From assembly GCF_047275745.1 (NCBI RefSeq), contig NZ_JBKQWU010000007.1, positions 1 through 64,000 of the forward strand: a DNA stretch of 64,000 nt. The letters are read 5' to 3'. Every line of letters begins with the position of its first letter. The first letter of the stretch is position 1. Source of the stretch: Amaricoccus sp047275745. GTDB lineage: Bacteria; Pseudomonadota; Alphaproteobacteria; Rhodobacterales; Rhodobacteraceae. The notes below the pieces were generated by a model. The model was given only the letters and a program-made list of their open reading frames with translations. It ran no database searches and was not told the DNA's origin. This document shows, one piece after another, positions 63,450 to 64,000 of the stretch. Both the position numbers and the translations under genes were made by a program.

Positions 63450-64000
63450 TCACCGCTCTGGCGGCGCGGCGGTGGAGCCGCGGACGAGAAGCTCCACCGG
63501 AAGCGTCTCGCGCAGCGTCTCGTTCGGGCGGTCGAGGATCATCCGGACGGCGCGGCGGCCGATGTCGCGGATCGGCTGCAGCACGGTGGTGAGCGGCGGC
63601 GATGACAGCGCGCTCTCCGGAACGCCGTCATAGCCCACGATCGAGACCGCGCCCGGCACGTCGATCCCTCGCGCGGCGAACCAGTCGAGCGCCACCATCG
63701 CGATCCGGTCCGACTGTGCGAGGATGGCGGTCGGCGGGTGCTCCGCCGCGAAGAGCGTGTCGAGCCCGCGCCCGACCGAGGCCGTGTCGGTGCGCGTCTC
63801 GTAGACCGGAACCGAGCCCGGATCGATGCCAGCGCCCGCCAGCACTTCGAGATAGCCATCCAGACGATCCCGCGTGGAGAGATAGCGCGCCGCGCGCACC
63901 CGTTCGGGCGTGACCAGCCCCTCGCCGCCGTCGCGGAACTCCATCGCCAGCACGCCGAACCGGCGGTGCCCGAGCTCCACGAGATGCCGCGCGGCGAGGC
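63450..64000 (-). CDS. LacI-family transcriptional regulator, C-terminal part (runs off the window)
   Basis: The effector-binding domain of a LacI/GalR regulator, about 182 residues visible; the DNA-binding N-terminus is beyond 64000. Recognisable segments are ELGHRRFGVLAMEFRDG, EHPPTAILAQSDRIAMVALD, VPGAVSIVGYDGVPESAL and PLTTVLQPIRDIGRRAVRMI, followed by LPVELLVRGSTAAPP. It probably senses a sugar or related ligand. It converges on the opgG-type gene; its targets are unknown. Confidence 0.92.
   Translation of the reverse strand, partial: LAARHLVELGHRRFGVLAMEFRDGGEGLVTPERVRAARYLSTRDRLDGYLEVLAGAGIDPGSVPVYETRTDTASVGRGLDTLFAAEHPPTAILAQSDRIAMVALDWFAARGIDVPGAVSIVGYDGVPESALSSPPLTTVLQPIRDIGRRAVRMILDRPNETLRETLPVELLVRGSTAAPPER

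Overview
The window is very G+C-rich DNA from a free-living Gram-negative bacterium. Several things point to an alphaproteobacterium, most likely Rhodobacterales or a close relative: the order nudC - ffs - dnaX - ybaB - recR, a membrane-anchored cytochrome cy, the motB-flgE-flgK-flgL-flgI flagellar order, a CtrA-like box upstream of flgE, and the ATP-grasp/alpha-E/transglutaminase/Anbu operon. Species cannot be named from the sequence alone. Almost all of the window is tightly packed coding sequence, with many ATGA/GTGA stop-start overlaps. The only stable RNA gene I can see is the small SRP RNA. No tRNA, rRNA, CRISPR array or intact mobile element is visible.

Layout. 1-416: two broken transposase ends (IS3-type and IS5-type). 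417-3535: ettA and a base-composition-odd membrane protein. 3824-7126: hemB, DUF1284, bioY, a Ysc84 lipoprotein and an SMR exporter. 7263-15225: a peptide/amide uptake and hydrolysis operon (M20 hydrolase, solute-binding protein, DUF1345 protein, two permeases, a fused double ATPase, a P1-family N-terminal nucleophile hydrolase). 15360-21315: part of a flagellar cluster. 21333-27594: UPF0303 gene and a yejABEF-type importer. 27827-31276: cytochrome cy, serine hydrolase, pheA, nudC. 31478-35526: ffs, dnaX, ybaB, recR, bestrophin. 35544-39887: pqiABC-type MCE lipid-transport operon with a split pqiA. 39998-44520: polyamine-type ABC importer. 44863-48807: the Anbu (ancestral proteasome) operon. 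48826-56824: SHOCT protein, hippurate-hydrolase-like amidase and a third peptide importer. 56943-60624: acetyltransferase, alkylbase glycosylase, esterase, HNH nuclease, dsbB and a two-cysteine DUF2282 protein. 60811-64000: CoxG-like protein, YnfA, OpgG and a LacI-type regulator cut by the window end.

Themes. Three separate oligopeptide-class ABC importers plus a polyamine-type importer and three peptidase/amidase genes suggest an organism that lives on peptides and other nitrogen-rich organic matter. The most interesting loci are the Anbu operon, whose first gene appears to lack a normal start codon where homologues begin, the PqiB protein with a threefold repeat of about 116 residues, and the DUF2282 (bufferin-like) protein that has lost its two central cysteines and sits upstream of dsbB. 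All assignments come from reading motifs and gene order by eye; no database search was run.
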